From assembly GCA_018668195.1 (NCBI GenBank), contig JABITU010000117.1, forward strand, positions 1 through 30,294: a stretch of DNA of 30,294 nucleotides, given 5' to 3'. Below are positions 1-8,071 of this stretch, in pieces. This DNA comes from Tateyamaria sp. GTDB lineage: Bacteria; Pseudomonadota; Alphaproteobacteria; Rhodobacterales; Rhodobacteraceae. The position numbers and the translations under genes are program-made. The notes below the pieces were generated by a model, which saw only the letters and a list, made by a program, of their open reading frames with translations, did not search any database and was not told the DNA's origin. Each line of letters starts with the position of its first letter. Within the stretch, counting starts at the first letter, position 1.

Positions 1-399
1 ATGCGGTTTGCCGTGTAAAACTTCCGAGGTCAGGCGTATTTCGCTAATGGCAGGTCGTCGAAACACTTCTTCAAGCGCGTCTGATATCTGCTTGCGGCAT
101 GGTTGGGTCATAAACGCGGTCAGTGGCATGCCGCGCACCTCCATACCCATCAGATCACTTAGGTGGCTCCCAGCAATCCGAATGCGTGCGATCCCTGGCG
201 CTAGCCGTTCGAGCACGAAAGTCGACCCTAAAGCATTTTCGATCCCACGCGGATCAATCTCCGACCGCTTTGGCATCATGCGCACACCACGAAGGCTTTC
301 CCAATAGGCTTCAACCTGAGAAATCGCAGTGTATCCTGTTTCTGTTCGAAACTGAGTCATAGCGATTATATTGTGGGCCTTCGGTTCAACTTTGTCCAT
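1..399 (-). CDS. PAS-domain protein (PAS_5-like), 3' end cut by window edge
   Basis: This reverse-strand frame is open from an ATG at 399 to the window edge, giving 133 codons with no stop, so the C-terminus is missing. The protein reads as a small alphaproteobacterial PAS-type sensor: YWESLRG at about residues 32-38, DPRGIE at 49-54, then a core resembling RIAGSHLSDLMGMEVRGMP at 74-92. This pattern (Y-W-x-x-L-R-G, D-P-R-x-I, G-x-x-L-x-x-L-x-G) is what I recall for the PAS_5 family, common in Rhodobacterales and of unknown signal. No output domain is visible in the part present. It is divergent from yicC with about 217 bp between them. Several plus-strand frames over the same bases show no recognisable protein and are shadows. 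The PAS assignment is from memory of the family. Confidence 0.75.
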   Translation of the reverse strand, partial: MDKVEPKAHNIIAMTQFRTETGYTAISQVEAYWESLRGVRMMPKRSEIDPRGIENALGSTFVLERLAPGIARIRIAGSHLSDLMGMEVRGMPLTAFMTQPCRKQISDALEEVFRRPAISEIRLTSEVLHGKPH

Positions 400-526
400 T
401 GTTAGCAGCTTCCACAGGGCATTCGTTACTCCATTCGCACGCAAATCGGTGTTTGTTGTGTATGAGTAACAAATTTTTAACGTCATTGGCGTTAAATCCT
501 AACAAATGGTTAACCGACCCAGTACG

Positions 527-540
527 GTGTACATGTACAC
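527..540. repeat. perfect 14-bp palindrome between divergent PAS and yicC genes
   Basis: GTGTACATGTACAC reads identically on both strands. It lies 77 bp upstream of the chosen yicC start and 128 bp upstream of the PAS-gene start, so it could be an operator for either promoter. The binding protein is unknown. No clear sigma-70 hexamer pair was assigned around it. Confidence 0.45.
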
Positions 541-616
541 TTGCACGACGTTGCCGTTTGCCTGTGTTTAAGGCTTTGGCTTGCTTGGGTCCGCGTATCC
601 GCCTAAAGCCAATGCT

Positions 617-1531
617 ATGAAGCATGATGTTTACACACCAGCAGTTCGGTCAATGACCGGTTTCGCCGCACAAAACGGCGAGATGGACGCGTTTCGGTGG
701 TCATGGGATGTCCGCAGCGTCAATGGCAAAGGTCTTGACCTGAGGCTTCGTGTGCCGGACTGGATCGAAGGATTAGAAGCCGCGCTCAGACCGCTTGTGA
801 TGGAACGGGTTAAGCGTGGGAATGTGAATGTTGCCTTGCGAGTCACGCGTGAAAATGTTGCAGCGAAACTGTCGGTCAATTCAAATCAGATGCAGGCAGT
901 TGTGCGAGCGCTGCTCGAAATTGAGGCCGAAGCTATGGAACTGGGACTATCGCTGGCACCGTCTCGCGCCAGTGATATAGCAGATGTGCGTGGGGTACTT
1001 GAACAATCAGAAGCCGTTGGTGACTCCGCTCCATTGCGGGCAGCGTTGCTGCGCGATGTTCCTTTGGTTCTTGAGGCATTTGACGATATGCGCCTTGCAG
1101 AGGGCGCCGCATTGGTTCGAGTTCTCAGCGGACAATTGGATGCGATAGAGGCATTGACCGCTGAAGCCGCAATCGTTGCTGAGGCGCGTAAAAAGAAAGT
1201 TGCTGCAACTTTGTCCCGCAATCTGGCTCTGGTGCTGGACAATACGGACGGCGCCGACCCGGACCGTGTCGCACAAGAATTGGCTCTTTTGGCTGTCAAG
1301 GCAGACGTCACCGAAGAAATCGACCGTCTGACCGCCCATGTGGCGGCAGCGCGGGATTTGCTGATCGAAGCTGTTGCGGTGGGTCGAAAGATGGACTTCC
1401 TGATGCAGGAGTTCAACCGCGAGGCCAACACGCTGTGCTCCAAGGCGCAAAACACCGAACTGACCCGCATCGGATTGGCGCTCAAGGCGCTGATCGATCA
1501 GATGCGCGAACAAGTGCAAAACGTGGAGTAG
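617..1531 (+). CDS. yicC: YicC family endoribonuclease-like protein
   Basis: YicC/YloC-family proteins are conserved bacterial proteins of about 290-300 residues, with endoribonuclease activity reported for members of the family. The hallmark N-terminal SMTGFA is present, followed by [20 protein letters not shown]. The C-terminus carries the conserved [18 protein letters not shown] block and ends in the usual [15 protein letters not shown] tail. I place the start at ATG 617 (304 aa), 12 codons before the canonical MTGFA methionine at 653. An upstream ATG at 581 is possible but would add residues unlike the family, and no strong ribosome binding site settles the choice. It is followed within 2 bp by gmk, an order common in Proteobacteria, so co-transcription is likely. 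Confidence 0.93.
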   Translation: MKHDVYTPAVRSMTGFAAQNGEMDAFRWSWDVRSVNGKGLDLRLRVPDWIEGLEAALRPLVMERVKRGNVNVALRVTRENVAAKLSVNSNQMQAVVRALLEIEAEAMELGLSLAPSRASDIADVRGVLEQSEAVGDSAPLRAALLRDVPLVLEAFDDMRLAEGAALVRVLSGQLDAIEALTAEAAIVAEARKKKVAATLSRNLALVLDNTDGADPDRVAQELALLAVKADVTEEIDRLTAHVAAARDLLIEAVAVGRKMDFLMQEFNREANTLCSKAQNTELTRIGLALKALIDQMREQVQNVE

Positions 1532-1533
1532 CA

Positions 1534-2187
1534 ATGATGGCTGACCTGAGTAATCGACGCGGACTTTTGATTATTCTCAGTTCGCCCTCGGGCGCAGGCA
1601 AGAGCACTTTGGCAGGACGTTTGCGTGCATGGGATCCTGAGCTAAGTTTTTCAGTCTCGGCAACCACGCGCGCGCCGCGCCCCAGTGAAGTGGGTGGCGA
1701 ACACTATCATTTCACCTCTGAGGCCGTGTTCAAAAATCAGGTTGCAACAGGCGATATGCTTGAACACGCGCACGTGTTCGGGAATTTTTACGGGTCACCA
1801 AAAGGCCCGGTTCAGGCCGCAATCGATGCGGGTCGTGACGTGCTGTTTGACATCGATTGGCAGGGCGCTCAGCAAATTACCAACTCAGCGCTTGGTCAGC
1901 ACACGTTGTCGATCTTTATCTTGCCACCATCGATTGGCGAATTACGGCGTCGCCTTGAATCGCGCGGACAGGACGATGCAGACACTATTGCGCGCCGTAT
2001 GCTCAAAAGTTGGGACGAAATAAGCCATTGGGGCGGTTATGATTATGTTCTGGTCAATGATGACCTTGAACAAACCGAAGCAAAGTTGAAAACTATCATA
2101 AAAGCCACGCGGCTGCGACGTCTGCAGCAGCCCCATCTGACAGACCATGTGCGCGACCTGCAAACCGAATTTGAGGATTTGAGATGA
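1534..2187 (+). CDS. gmk: guanylate kinase
   Basis: Guanylate kinase phosphorylates GMP to GDP with ATP in the cytoplasm and is essential for guanine nucleotide supply. The P-loop [10 protein letters not shown] lies near residues 16-25. The GMP-binding region follows ([19 protein letters not shown]), then the conserved [11 protein letters not shown] and [14 protein letters not shown]. The length of 217 aa is normal. ATG codons occur at 1534 and 1537; GGAG at 1525-1528 is 5 and 8 bases away, so either may be used and the true start is uncertain by one codon. The frame extends further upstream to 1435, but that part overlaps yicC and is unlike gmk. Its TGA overlaps the ATG of the next gene by four bases (ATGA), suggesting translational coupling. 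Confidence 0.96.
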   Translation: MMADLSNRRGLLIILSSPSGAGKSTLAGRLRAWDPELSFSVSATTRAPRPSEVGGEHYHFTSEAVFKNQVATGDMLEHAHVFGNFYGSPKGPVQAAIDAGRDVLFDIDWQGAQQITNSALGQHTLSIFILPPSIGELRRRLESRGQDDADTIARRMLKSWDEISHWGGYDYVLVNDDLEQTEAKLKTIIKATRLRRLQQPHLTDHVRDLQTEFEDLR

Positions 2188-2711
2188 CGCTTTATGCGCT
2201 TGGCAGCGATGCGCCGCAGATGCACGCCGACACTTGGGTCGCCCCTGATGCCAACCTGATCGGCAATGTTGTACTAGAGGAGGCAGTCTCCATATGGTTT
2301 GGCTGCACGATCCGCGCCGATCACGAAGAAATCCGGATCGGAGCGGGTAGTAATGTGCAGGAAAACTGCGTCATGCATGTAGATATGGGTTTTCCTCTGA
2401 CAATTGCTTCGGGCTGTACGATTGGTCACAAGGTTATGCTACATGGGTGCACCATCGGAGAAAATTCGCTGATCGGAATGGGGGCAACCGTGCTCAATGG
2501 CGCCCGGATTGGCAAAAATTGTCTGATCGGGGCAGGGGCCTTGATCACCGAAGGCAAGGTTATCCCGGATGGCAGCCTTGTCATGGGCGCGCCCGGCAAG
2601 TTTGTGCGCGAACTGGACGCCCAAGCAATACAGGGGTTGCGCGCGTCTGCACTGCATTATCAGGAAAATATGCGCCGCTTTCGCGACCAGATGATCGAGG
2701 TCAGTCAATGA
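2184..2711 (+). CDS. gamma-carbonic anhydrase family protein
   Basis: This is a left-handed beta-helix protein of 175 aa. Hexapeptide repeats are visible through the centre ([38 protein letters not shown]). The three zinc-binding histidines of the Cam/YrdA family appear to be present in VMHVD and in GHKVMLHG. Such proteins include gamma-carbonic anhydrases and homologues of unproven activity, so a CO2 hydration role is a family inference. A C-terminal helix ([13 protein letters not shown]) is typical. It overlaps gmk upstream and the PLP enzyme downstream by ATGA junctions, placing it in one transcription unit with yicC-gmk. Confidence 0.9.
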   Translation: MTLYALGSDAPQMHADTWVAPDANLIGNVVLEEAVSIWFGCTIRADHEEIRIGAGSNVQENCVMHVDMGFPLTIASGCTIGHKVMLHGCTIGENSLIGMGATVLNGARIGKNCLIGAGALITEGKVIPDGSLVMGAPGKFVRELDAQAIQGLRASALHYQENMRRFRDQMIEVSQ

Positions 2712-3892
2712 AAAACGATCGCGGGTCTCTGATGCGGCCCACACCTTTGCCGGACAGTGCGTCCCGACCTGTGGTCACACCTCTTAGCCCATCCGTTGTA
2801 TACGCTAGCGACACACCCGACATGCTGGACGCACAGTATGATGGCGACTTGCACGGTTATACCTACAGCCGCGAGGGGCACCCAAATGCCGACGTCGTGG
2901 CGCAGGCAATAGACCGGATGGAGGGCGCGCCACATATGGGTGTCGTGACCTCGTCCGGGATGGGGGCGGTATCGGCGGTATTGTTGGGGCTGACCCGCGC
3001 AGGGGATCACGTCATTGGCGGCAACCAGCTTTATGGTCGATCCCTGCGCATGATGTCCGAAGACCTGCCGCGTCTCGGTATCCAGACATCGATGGTCGAT
3101 CCCAGTGATGTCAATGCTGTGCGTGCCGCGATCCAACCCAACACCCGGATGATCCTGGTCGAGGTGGTATCAAACCCGACTTTGCGGGTTGCCGACATTC
3201 TGGGATTGGCGGCTCTTGCCCGCGAAACCGGAGTTTTGCTGGTCGTAGACAATACCTTTACGACACCGCGCGCTTTCAGGGCTTTTGATCACGGGGCTGA
3301 CATCGTCATCCATTCGATCACCAAGCTTCTGGCGGGCCATTCGGATGTGATGCTGGGCTATGTTGCGGCGCGCGATGCGGCGCTGAATGACCGTTTACGG
3401 GTTTTTACAGTCACGACTGGTATGACGCCCAGTCCATTCGATTGCTGGCTGGCCGAACGCGGTTTGCTGAGCTTCGATCTGCGCTTTGATCGCGCTCAGG
3501 CCACTGCGACCGCGCTTGCCGATCACCTTGGCGGGCTGGCGGGCGTATCACGGGTTTTGTACCCCGGTCGGAGTGATCATCCGGACCATGCGCAGGCAAA
3601 TACGCTTCTGAAGGGGCAGTTTTGCAATATGGTCAGCTTTGAAATTCCCGGTGGGCGGGCCGAGGCCAATGCCTTTGCCCGCGCAGCGGAGGGGCTGAAT
3701 TTTGCGCCGACGCTGGGGGATGTTGGGACGACGATATCGCATCCTGCATCCTCGTCGCACCGGGGCCTGACAGCAGAGCGCCGCGCAGAACTTGGGATGT
3801 CAGAGGGTTTTTTCCGCGTTTCTGTCGGGCTCGAAGCGCCGGAAGTTTTGTGCGATGTCTTCGCGACGGCTGTACACGCGACGACGGAATAG
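2708..3892 (+). CDS. Cys/Met metabolism PLP-dependent enzyme (cystathionine lyase/synthase type)
   Basis: This is a 394-aa fold-type I PLP enzyme of the trans-sulfuration family, which includes cystathionine gamma-synthase, cystathionine beta- and gamma-lyases, and O-acylhomoserine sulfhydrylase. The cofactor lysine is K206 in HSITKLLAGHSDVMLG, with the ring-binding aspartate in VVDNTF (about 181). The phosphate-binding arginine region is YTYSREGHPNAD, where most relatives have N-P-T in place of G-H-P-N. The C-terminus has the usual GDVGTTISHPASSSHR block. ATG 2708 overlaps the previous TGA (ATGA); a longer open frame from 2447 runs across the carbonic anhydrase and is rejected. The exact reaction cannot be chosen from sequence, since family members differ by few residues; a beta-lyase or sulfhydrylase is most likely. 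Confidence 0.88.
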   Translation: MKNDRGSLMRPTPLPDSASRPVVTPLSPSVVYASDTPDMLDAQYDGDLHGYTYSREGHPNADVVAQAIDRMEGAPHMGVVTSSGMGAVSAVLLGLTRAGDHVIGGNQLYGRSLRMMSEDLPRLGIQTSMVDPSDVNAVRAAIQPNTRMILVEVVSNPTLRVADILGLAALARETGVLLVVDNTFTTPRAFRAFDHGADIVIHSITKLLAGHSDVMLGYVAARDAALNDRLRVFTVTTGMTPSPFDCWLAERGLLSFDLRFDRAQATATALADHLGGLAGVSRVLYPGRSDHPDHAQANTLLKGQFCNMVSFEIPGGRAEANAFARAAEGLNFAPTLGDVGTTISHPASSSHRGLTAERRAELGMSEGFFRVSVGLEAPEVLCDVFATAVHATTE

Positions 3893-4079
3893 CGGGCAGT
3901 GATGGACAGCACCGTTTTTCAGGCACTGCTTGCGGAAATCCGGTTGTCCGGAATTGCGATCGAAAAAACCAACGCATCGTGGCTGCTAATATTGGAGCGC
4001 TGACCCTCGTTGGCTGGCAAGCTGTGGGCATGAACTATATCTCTTTGTTGCGCCAAGCGGCCTTGTTACATTCGGTTGA

Positions 4080-4256
4080 AGCGACTTAACAAGTCAGGAC
4101 TGCGCGCAAGACACAATACCTTGGCAACCAGGTGCCCGAGACCTTGCGTTTCAAGTAAGCTGTCGGGTGTCGCATGTTGTCGGAGCAGATATAGCTGATA
4201 CCGTCATTACGATGTTCAAGGATATTACGTTAGTGGAACAGATCGGACAGATGTAG
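4080..4256 (+). pseudogene. possible decayed C-terminal PAS/PAC remnant
   Basis: The frame is open for 58 codons between stops at 4077 and 4254 but has no good start. Its last part reads VVGADIADTVITMFKDITLV then EQIGQM. This resembles the end of a PAS/PAC domain of a sensor protein (T-V-x-x-F-K-D-I-T-x-x), where a helix to the next domain would begin. A stop follows immediately, so nothing functional downstream is encoded. The resemblance is short and judged by eye; it may be chance. Confidence 0.25.
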
Positions 4257-4296
4257 CCCAACTATATAAATATTTTTTGCGTCAACATTTAATTAA

Positions 4297-4312
4297 CATA
4301 ATATTGATTATG
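4297..4312. repeat. AT-rich 6-4-6 inverted repeat
   Basis: CATAAT and ATTATG flank a four-base centre inside a very AT-rich stretch that stands out from the more GC-rich neighbourhood. It could be an operator or simply part of a low-GC intergenic remnant. It is about 355 bp upstream of the acyl-CoA synthetase start. Confidence 0.3.
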
Positions 4313-4424
4313 CGTTCTATTCACTTTCTGGCCTAACACTTTACTTACGGTGTAAATGTTGTTCCATGCTCATGCGCGTCGCTTCGATCTGCTGCATGCT
4401 AGGCAGTTTAGAAACAGGAGCGAA

Positions 4425-4541
4425 ATGCGAGGCAATTTCTTTTTAGCCACGTGCGCTCTTGGTTGCTCCGCCATGCTCACCTCAGTACTTATGGTGACAT
4501 TTCTGCTTTGCAAATCCAGTGATCCTTTTAAATGGCGTTAA
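4425..4541 (+). CDS. candidate small single-span membrane peptide (38 aa)
   Basis: AGGAG at 4416-4420 sits four bases before ATG 4425. The 38-codon frame encodes a charged start (MRGNFF), a hydrophobic run of about 22 residues rich in L, V, A, C and M, and a basic end (KSSDPFKWR). This layout suits a one-pass inner-membrane micropeptide. No family is recognised. The frame is also open further upstream to ATG 4356, but that start lacks an equally good ribosome site. It may be a chance frame in intergenic DNA. Confidence 0.3.
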   Translation: MRGNFFLATCALGCSAMLTSVLMVTFLLCKSSDPFKWR

Positions 4542-4652
4542 AATTCATAGCTCATGTCCCAGCTCATATTGACCAGAAAGCATCATGACTTGGCATGCTA
4601 TATAAATCACCCTAACCTCTTACTCTAGACAGGTATTTCGGAGCATGATGAC

Positions 4653-4670
4653 ATGAGCAAGACGCTATGA
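4653..4670 (+). promoter_or_regulatory. five-codon mini-ORF coupled to the acyl-CoA synthetase start
   Basis: GGAG at 4640-4643 is nine bases before ATG 4653, which encodes M-S-K-T-L and a stop whose TGA overlaps ATG 4667 as ATGA. A still shorter frame (ATG 4645, stop 4654-4656) overlaps ATG 4653 in the same way. The synthetase ATG itself has no close ribosome site, so translation may load at 4653 and re-initiate at 4667. Confidence 0.4.
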
Positions 4671-6376
4671 CTGGGATATCGTTATCAGAGGCCGTCACAA
4701 AGCTAACAGCCGAGGATCCAAGGTTCGCACTTGGCACCGCAGACATTCGCGGAACCTCTTATCGGGTTTTCAAAAACCTCCCCGACCACACCCACGCGAT
4801 GATGACCAACAGTCGTTCGGCACAAGGTAACGGTGCTTTAGAATACTTGGTGTTTGAAAATCAACGCTGGACCTATAGCGCATTCCAGCATGATGTTGAC
4901 CGCATGGCGCATCGCTTACACCACGATTTTGGTGTGTCACAAGGTACGCGCGTGGCTATCGCGATGCGCAACTGCCCAGCGTTTTTGATAGCGATCATGG
5001 CGATTAGCGCATTAGGAGGCGTAACAGTATTTTTAAACGCGTGGTGGATTACCAAAGAACTGGATTATGCGCTGCGCGACAGTGCAGCACGACTGATCAT
5101 TGCCGATGATGACCGGGCGGAACGGCTAGCAGCACTGAAAAAACCGCTTTCGCTATCGGTTATTTCATTGGGCACTGCCCATGCCGATGGTGGCACAGTA
5201 CTGTCAAAATGGCTGATGGGCTGTGACATAGATTATCCTACACCGGGCATTAACCCTGACGAAGATTTTGCGATTATGTATTCGTCTGGCACCACAGGAA
5301 ATCCCAAGGGCGTTGTTCAAACCCACCGGGGTGCGATTAGCGCAGTATATACTTGGCTGATGCAATCCGTCATGGCGCCCCTTATTGATCCGCCACCGAG
5401 CGATGCGCCCCCTCCCCCTCGGCCTGTTGTTCTGATCGTTACGCCGCTTTTTCATGTGACCGCGACCCATCCAATGTTCCTACTCAGCATGCCTGCCGGT
5501 GCCAAATTGGTGGTCATGCACAAATGGTGCGCTGAAACGGCCGCGCGTCTGATTGAGGATGAACAGGTTACTCGGTTTCTGGGTGTGCCCACACAATCAG
5601 CCGATTTGATGGCTGCGGCTGAACGCCTTGGGTTAAGCTTGAGCACGCTAAGCTACATCGGCGCTGGTGGTGCAAAAAGACCAGCGGCTCAGGTTGGCGA
5701 TTTGATCCAACAATTCCCACAAGCTCAAATTGCGACGGGTTGGGGGATGACGGAAACGAATGCCAATGGCATTGGCCTCATTGGCGACGACTATCTGGAG
5801 CATCCGGGTGCTGCAGGCAGGCTTTATCCGCCAGTGCAAGAAATACGTTTTCTCGATGATGATGGGCGCGTTGTCGCGCCAGGTGAAGTTGGAGAAATTA
5901 CCGTAAAAAGCCCTTGTAACATGCGAGAATACCTAAATAAACCTCAAGAAACAGCAAATACGTTACACGAAGGCTGGCTGCGCACAGGCGATCTGGGTCG
6001 TATTAATGATAATGGGATCATCACAATTGTTGACCGTAAGAAAAATATCATCATTCGGGGCGGTGAAAACATTGCTTGTCTGGATGTTGAGGGCGCGCTG
6101 CATCGCCATCCTGATGTACTGGAGGCCTGCGCGTTTGCTCTGCCGGATGACCGTCTTGGCGAAGTTGTCGGGGCTAGCGTACAGTGCAGTGAGAAACCTG
6201 TGACGCAAGATGCCCTGCAAACCTTTCTTACCGGCCAAATCGCCCACTTCAAGGTGCCGATACGTATCTGGATTCAGTCGGATCCCCTGCCCCGTGGCGC
6301 CACGGACAAATTGGATCGGCGCACCATTCAAGCGACATGTCATGGCGATTTCGTATCATCTGAAGGAAAGAATTAA
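4667..6376 (+). CDS. AMP-dependent acyl-CoA synthetase (ligase)
   Basis: This 569-aa class I adenylate-forming enzyme activates a carboxylic acid to its CoA thioester via an acyl-AMP, in the cytoplasm. The phosphate loop YSSGTTGNPKG is at residues 205-215. GWGMTETN follows (A5-type motif), then LRTGDLGRI, IVDRKKNIIIRGGENI, and a C-terminal lysine in RGATDKLDRR. A proline-rich insert (about 242-253, PPPSDAPPPPRP) interrupts the region after the P-loop. The substrate is not determined; medium-chain or cyclic acids are plausible from the context. The start ATG 4667 has a stop codon four codons upstream in frame and appears to depend on coupling from a mini-ORF. The SDR gene begins directly after its TAA, so the two form an operon. 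Confidence 0.92.
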   Translation: MTGISLSEAVTKLTAEDPRFALGTADIRGTSYRVFKNLPDHTHAMMTNSRSAQGNGALEYLVFENQRWTYSAFQHDVDRMAHRLHHDFGVSQGTRVAIAMRNCPAFLIAIMAISALGGVTVFLNAWWITKELDYALRDSAARLIIADDDRAERLAALKKPLSLSVISLGTAHADGGTVLSKWLMGCDIDYPTPGINPDEDFAIMYSSGTTGNPKGVVQTHRGAISAVYTWLMQSVMAPLIDPPPSDAPPPPRPVVLIVTPLFHVTATHPMFLLSMPAGAKLVVMHKWCAETAARLIEDEQVTRFLGVPTQSADLMAAAERLGLSLSTLSYIGAGGAKRPAAQVGDLIQQFPQAQIATGWGMTETNANGIGLIGDDYLEHPGAAGRLYPPVQEIRFLDDDGRVVAPGEVGEITVKSPCNMREYLNKPQETANTLHEGWLRTGDLGRINDNGIITIVDRKKNIIIRGGENIACLDVEGALHRHPDVLEACAFALPDDRLGEVVGASVQCSEKPVTQDALQTFLTGQIAHFKVPIRIWIQSDPLPRGATDKLDRRTIQATCHGDFVSSEGKN

Positions 6377-7144
6377 ATGCAACTCAAGAACAAGATCATT
6401 GTTGTAACTGGCGCGGCGGCTGGAATTGGGCGCGCAATGTGTCTGGCTTTTGCTGCACAAGGTGCGAAAGCCATTGTATGTGTCGATGTCGATTTAGACG
6501 GAGCATCCGATACAGCGCATAAAATCAACGGTATAGCAATACAGGTTGATGTATCAAGTGAAGATCAAATCAAAGCAATGATCGAACGTGTCGAAGACGA
6601 GTTGGGCCCAATTGATCTGTTCTGTTCCAACGCTGGTATACTCAAGGAAGGAGGCGTCGAAGTCTCCAACGCGGATTGGCAACAAATTTGGGACATTAAT
6701 GTAATGTCTCATGTTTGGGCTGCGCGCCATCTTGTTCCGCGAATGATCGCGCGCGGAGGAGGATATTTGTTGAACACGGCATCAGCCGCCGGCCTTTTGA
6801 ACCAAATTGGATCTGCGCCGTATGGAGTTACGAAACATGCCGCAGTGGCTTTGGCAGAATGGTTGGCGATGAGCCACGGGGATGACGGCATTAAGGTGTC
6901 GGTATTGTGCCCTCAGGCCGTGCGGACGGCCATGACCGAAGGTCACGAGGATCACGTGGCTGCCATCGACGGTATGCTTGAACCCGAGGATGCTGCACAG
7001 GCATGTGTTGCAACGATTGAGGCCGAAAAATTTCTGGTGCTCCCGCATCCGGGTGTTTTGGAATATATGCGTCACAAAACTGCCGATTATGATCGATGGA
7101 TCGGCGGTATGCGCAAACTTAACAGGCGTTTCAGTGGATTATGA
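6377..7144 (+). CDS. SDR family NAD(P)-dependent oxidoreductase
   Basis: This is a classical short-chain dehydrogenase/reductase of 255 aa. It has the nucleotide-binding TGAAAGIG (11-18), SNAG (about 84-87), and the catalytic pair Y149-x-x-x-K153 in SAPYGVTKH, with serine in NTASAAG. It would oxidise a hydroxyl or reduce a keto group on a small or acyl-CoA substrate. The C-terminal part (HPGVLEYMRHKTADYDRWIGG) resembles SDRs found beside acyl-CoA ligases. ATG 6377 abuts the stop of the synthetase, so the two genes share a transcript and probably consecutive steps. It converges on the TesB gene with 57 bp between; no clear terminator was seen there. Confidence 0.9.
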   Translation: MQLKNKIIVVTGAAAGIGRAMCLAFAAQGAKAIVCVDVDLDGASDTAHKINGIAIQVDVSSEDQIKAMIERVEDELGPIDLFCSNAGILKEGGVEVSNADWQQIWDINVMSHVWAARHLVPRMIARGGGYLLNTASAAGLLNQIGSAPYGVTKHAAVALAEWLAMSHGDDGIKVSVLCPQAVRTAMTEGHEDHVAAIDGMLEPEDAAQACVATIEAEKFLVLPHPGVLEYMRHKTADYDRWIGGMRKLNRRFSGL

Positions 7145-7201
7145 GCCAAACATAATGCTGTTGGATCTGTTGAAACTGCACAGCTGCGTGTTTAGGCGTG
7201 A

Positions 7202-8071
7202 TCAGGGTTTAGGCTTGATTTTACGGATAAGTCCTTCCTGCGCGACTGACGCGATCAGAGTGCCCTCGCGATTATAGATCATACCTCGATTAAAGCCGCG
7301 CCCGCCTCCAGACCAGGGGCTGTCCATCGTGTAAAGGTGCCAATCTTGAAATTCGGTTGGTCCGTGAAACCACATCGAGTGATCAAGGCTGGCAGACATC
7401 ACTTGGCCAGTAAACCAGGTCTGTCCGTGGGGTCTTAATGCAGATCCCAGCAGATTCATGTCGGATGCATAGGCCAGCAGGCAATGTTGCAATTGCGGGC
7501 TGATCCCTTGTGCCGCAGACATGCGAAACCACAACTGGTTTTTATCATCTGCGGGTTTGGGTGCAAAAAAGTCTCGCGGCGCAACTTCGCGCACATCGAT
7601 AGGGCGCGGTCGCAAGAATTCTGCGTGATGGCGCTCAGGAATTTTGTCTATTACGGCGGCATGCAGAGTATGTCTGTCGGCCAACCCTTCTGGGCCACTC
7701 ACATTTGGTATCGGGTGCTGATGTGTCCACCCCTCTTCATCCAAGTGAAAGGATGCGGACATATTCAGAATTTGCTTGCCATGCTGGATTGCCACGACGC
7801 GTCGCGTGGTAAAGCTGCCGCCATCACGGGCGCGGTCAACTTGGTAGATCACCGGAATAGTGGGGTCACCTGGACGAATGAAATAGGCGTGCAGGCTATG
7901 GCAAAGACGATCGGACACCGTTTGATAGGCAGCCGCAAGTGCTTGGCCAATCACTTGGCCGCCAAAAATTCGGGTCGAGGATTCACCGCCTTGCCCCGTT
8001 CCCCGAAAAAGGTCGACTTCGAGGGGTTCAACAGCAAGAAGATCCAAAAGCGTTTGATGTGCGTCGTTCAT
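7202..8071 (-). CDS. tesB: acyl-CoA thioesterase II
   Basis: The enzyme hydrolyses acyl-CoA to free acid and CoA and is a double hot-dog protein of 289 aa, normal for TesB. The catalytic triad lines up with the E. coli enzyme: D204 in ASDMNLLG, S228 (threonine in E. coli) in SASLDHSMWFH, and Q278 in SVAQEGLIR. N-terminal FRGTGQGGESSTRIFGGQVIG matches the family. Its ATG overlaps the stop of the acetoacetyl-CoA synthetase gene (ATGA), and it is the last gene of a four-gene minus-strand operon. In a catabolic cluster TesB may free CoA from dead-end thioesters. Confidence 0.94.
   Translation of the reverse strand: MNDAHQTLLDLLAVEPLEVDLFRGTGQGGESSTRIFGGQVIGQALAAAYQTVSDRLCHSLHAYFIRPGDPTIPVIYQVDRARDGGSFTTRRVVAIQHGKQILNMSASFHLDEEGWTHQHPIPNVSGPEGLADRHTLHAAVIDKIPERHHAEFLRPRPIDVREVAPRDFFAPKPADDKNQLWFRMSAAQGISPQLQHCLLAYASDMNLLGSALRPHGQTWFTGQVMSASLDHSMWFHGPTEFQDWHLYTMDSPWSGGGRGFNRGMIYNREGTLIASVAQEGLIRKIKPKP

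Larger units (their letters stand above)
3893..4666. other. 774-bp region without a convincing full gene
   Basis: No long conserved reading frame is present. It holds a short frame encoding 33 residues (3902-4003) with a weak ribosome site and no recognised family. A stop-free stretch at 4080-4256 ends in a PAC-like peptide. An AT-rich patch lies at about 4262-4312, with a CATAAT/ATTATG dyad at 4297-4312. A candidate small membrane peptide (4425-4541) and the leader of the acyl-CoA synthetase gene follow. The 10-mer CTATATAAAT occurs twice (4262-4271 and 4598-4607). The region marks the border between housekeeping genes and the catabolic cluster. Confidence 0.6.

Noticed and set aside
477..513. 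TTAA repeats before yicC as a CtrA-type site
   Set aside because: The spacings between TTAA elements are 11 and 14 bases, not the seven expected.
886..1485. 199-codon reverse frame inside yicC
   Set aside because: Low-complexity serine/alanine/arginine-rich composition typical of an antisense shadow of a GC-rich gene.
3954..3967. TCCGG-TTGT-CCGGA hairpin after the PLP enzyme gene
   Set aside because: Only five base pairs and no T-tract; too weak to call a terminator.
3850..4089. 79-codon frame running off the end of the PLP enzyme gene
   Set aside because: Its first part overlaps the conserved C-terminus of the PLP enzyme in another frame, and the rest has no recognisable sequence or ribosome site.
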